Of a stretch of 6,918 nucleotides of DNA, positions 6,470 to 6,918 are shown piece after piece. The position numbers and the translations under genes were made by a program. Source of the stretch: Treponema sp. GTDB lineage: Bacteria > Spirochaetota > Spirochaetia > Treponematales > Breznakiellaceae. The stretch spans positions 1 to 6,918 of the forward strand of contig JAIROH010000060.1 of NCBI GenBank assembly GCA_031257595.1, written 5' to 3'. The first letter of the stretch is position 1. Each line of letters opens with the position of its first letter. The notes beneath the pieces were generated by a model. It did no database searches. It was not told the origin of the DNA and saw only the letters and a program-made list of their open reading frames with translations.

Positions 6470-6492
6470 CATTTTTCCGGCGTTTCTGGCAA
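6463..6492 (-). promoter_or_regulatory. Candidate promoter of the rnf operon
   Basis: On the minus strand TTGCCA (6492-6487, 5 of 6 to the -35 consensus), an 18-base spacer, then TAAACT (6468-6463, 4 of 6 to the -10 consensus) preceded by TGC, giving an extended -10. Transcription would start about 4-5 bases before the rnfC ATG at 6451, giving a nearly leaderless mRNA. This agrees with the lack of a ribosome binding site there. Confidence 0.42.
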
Positions 6493-6507
6493 CGGTACGG
6501 GTGACTG

Positions 6508-6918
6508 TCACCTCTTTTCCCCGCCGGAAAACAGCCGGGAAAGCTCTTCCAGTTCCGGCGGATACGGCGGGAGCGCGGGAAACGGCAAAGGCGGCTCCGC
6601 GGGGACAAAGCCGGAAATAAGGCCGTCTTCTCCGACAGGGTAGCTTCCGTAATCGCTTTCCCCGTACAGGGAACGGCGGGAAAACGATGCCTGAAATTCC
6701 GCGTGAACGGCGTATGCTTTCGGGCCGGGCAGGGGGCCGTAGGGCGTGGAACGCGGAGACGAAACCGGCCGCGGCAGCGCCGCGGCAAGAGCCGCCAGCA
6801 GGAAAACAGGCAGGGCAGGGGGAACAACGGCGCGCGGCCGGATCTTGCCGCTGATCGGCAGGGGAAAAAAGGCGTTCCTTTCTACGGAAGCTTCGGCTTT
6901 ATGGGAAAGGAAAAGCGA
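6508..6918 (-). CDS. C-terminal part of an unrecognised membrane-anchored, proline-rich protein (5' end outside window)
   Basis: The minus-strand frame that starts at 6918 is open for 136 codons to a TGA at 6510-6508. No ATG lies in this frame inside the window, so the start lies upstream. Visible in order: a short polar stretch, a basic segment GKIRPR (24-29 of the fragment), a hydrophobic segment VVPPALPVFLLAALAAAL (31-48) fit for one membrane pass, then a roughly 85-residue tail rich in Pro, Ser and Tyr. That tail includes RRSLYGESDYGSYPVGEDG (81-99) and the proline run PPLPFPALPPYPP (109-121). No cysteine occurs, so it is not the missing RnfB. I do not recognise the family. The amino-acid pattern and the clean stop 56 bases ahead of rnfC make it more credible than the arginine-rich frame overlapping it. 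Whether it is co-transcribed with rnf is unknown. Confidence 0.55.
   Translation of the reverse strand, partial: SLFLSHKAEASVERNAFFPLPISGKIRPRAVVPPALPVFLLAALAAALPRPVSSPRSTPYGPLPGPKAYAVHAEFQASFSRRSLYGESDYGSYPVGEDGLISGFVPAEPPLPFPALPPYPPELEELSRLFSGGEKR

Noticed and set aside
6429..6827. A minus-strand open frame of 132 codons running into rnfC
   Set aside because: Very rich in Arg, Pro and Cys, it overlaps the rnfC start, and the frame ending at 6508 has a more protein-like composition with a coherent membrane segment.
1..6918. CRISPR arrays, tRNA or rRNA genes, riboswitches and complete insertion sequences
   Set aside because: No spaced direct repeats, no cloverleaf or rRNA-like stretches, and no transposase with terminal inverted repeats were seen; nearly all bases fall in the protein genes listed.

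Overview
The window reads as bacterial and coding-dense, with every supported gene on the minus strand (transcribed from high to low coordinates). The content suggests a spirochaete of the Treponema type, perhaps an insect-gut one: an Rnf-like membrane complex, a GH57-family protein and an Rpn/PD-(D/E)XK 'transposase' remnant, in a genome of medium-high GC. This placement is inference from gene content, not from a marker gene, and is of low to moderate confidence.

Layout in transcription order. (1) 6918-6508: the C-terminal 136 codons of an unrecognised protein with one membrane segment and a proline-rich tail. (2) 6507-6452: a short gap with a plausible promoter and a small inverted repeat just ahead of rnfC. 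(3) 6451-2385: five tightly packed genes in the order rnfC, rnfD, rnfG, rnfE, rnfA. The joints are a 2-base gap, ATGA, GTGA and TGATG, so this is one translationally coupled operon. (4) 2384-2300: an 85-base gap with a candidate terminator for the rnf operon and a weak promoter for the next gene. (5) 2299-425: a GH57 / 4-alpha-glucanotransferase-like protein. (6) 422-1: an N-terminally truncated Rpn-family fragment that runs out of the window.

The rnf operon follows the classical C-D-G-E-A order but has no rnfB. Aligned by eye to canonical family motifs, its subunits keep the fold-defining positions but appear to have lost many cofactor sites: the glycine-rich NADH/FMN loop of RnfC, the flavin-threonine motifs of RnfD and RnfG, and three of the four membrane cysteines of RnfA and RnfE. 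The two ferredoxin-type 4Fe-4S motifs of RnfC are intact. The next gene shows the same pattern: a recognisable GH57 scaffold whose catalytic nucleophile is replaced and whose acid/base region is not recognisable. The most interesting reading of the window is therefore a divergent Rnf-derived membrane complex with a changed electron path or a non-redox role, next to a GH57 pseudoenzyme. All alignments were made by eye against remembered family motifs and need a profile search.
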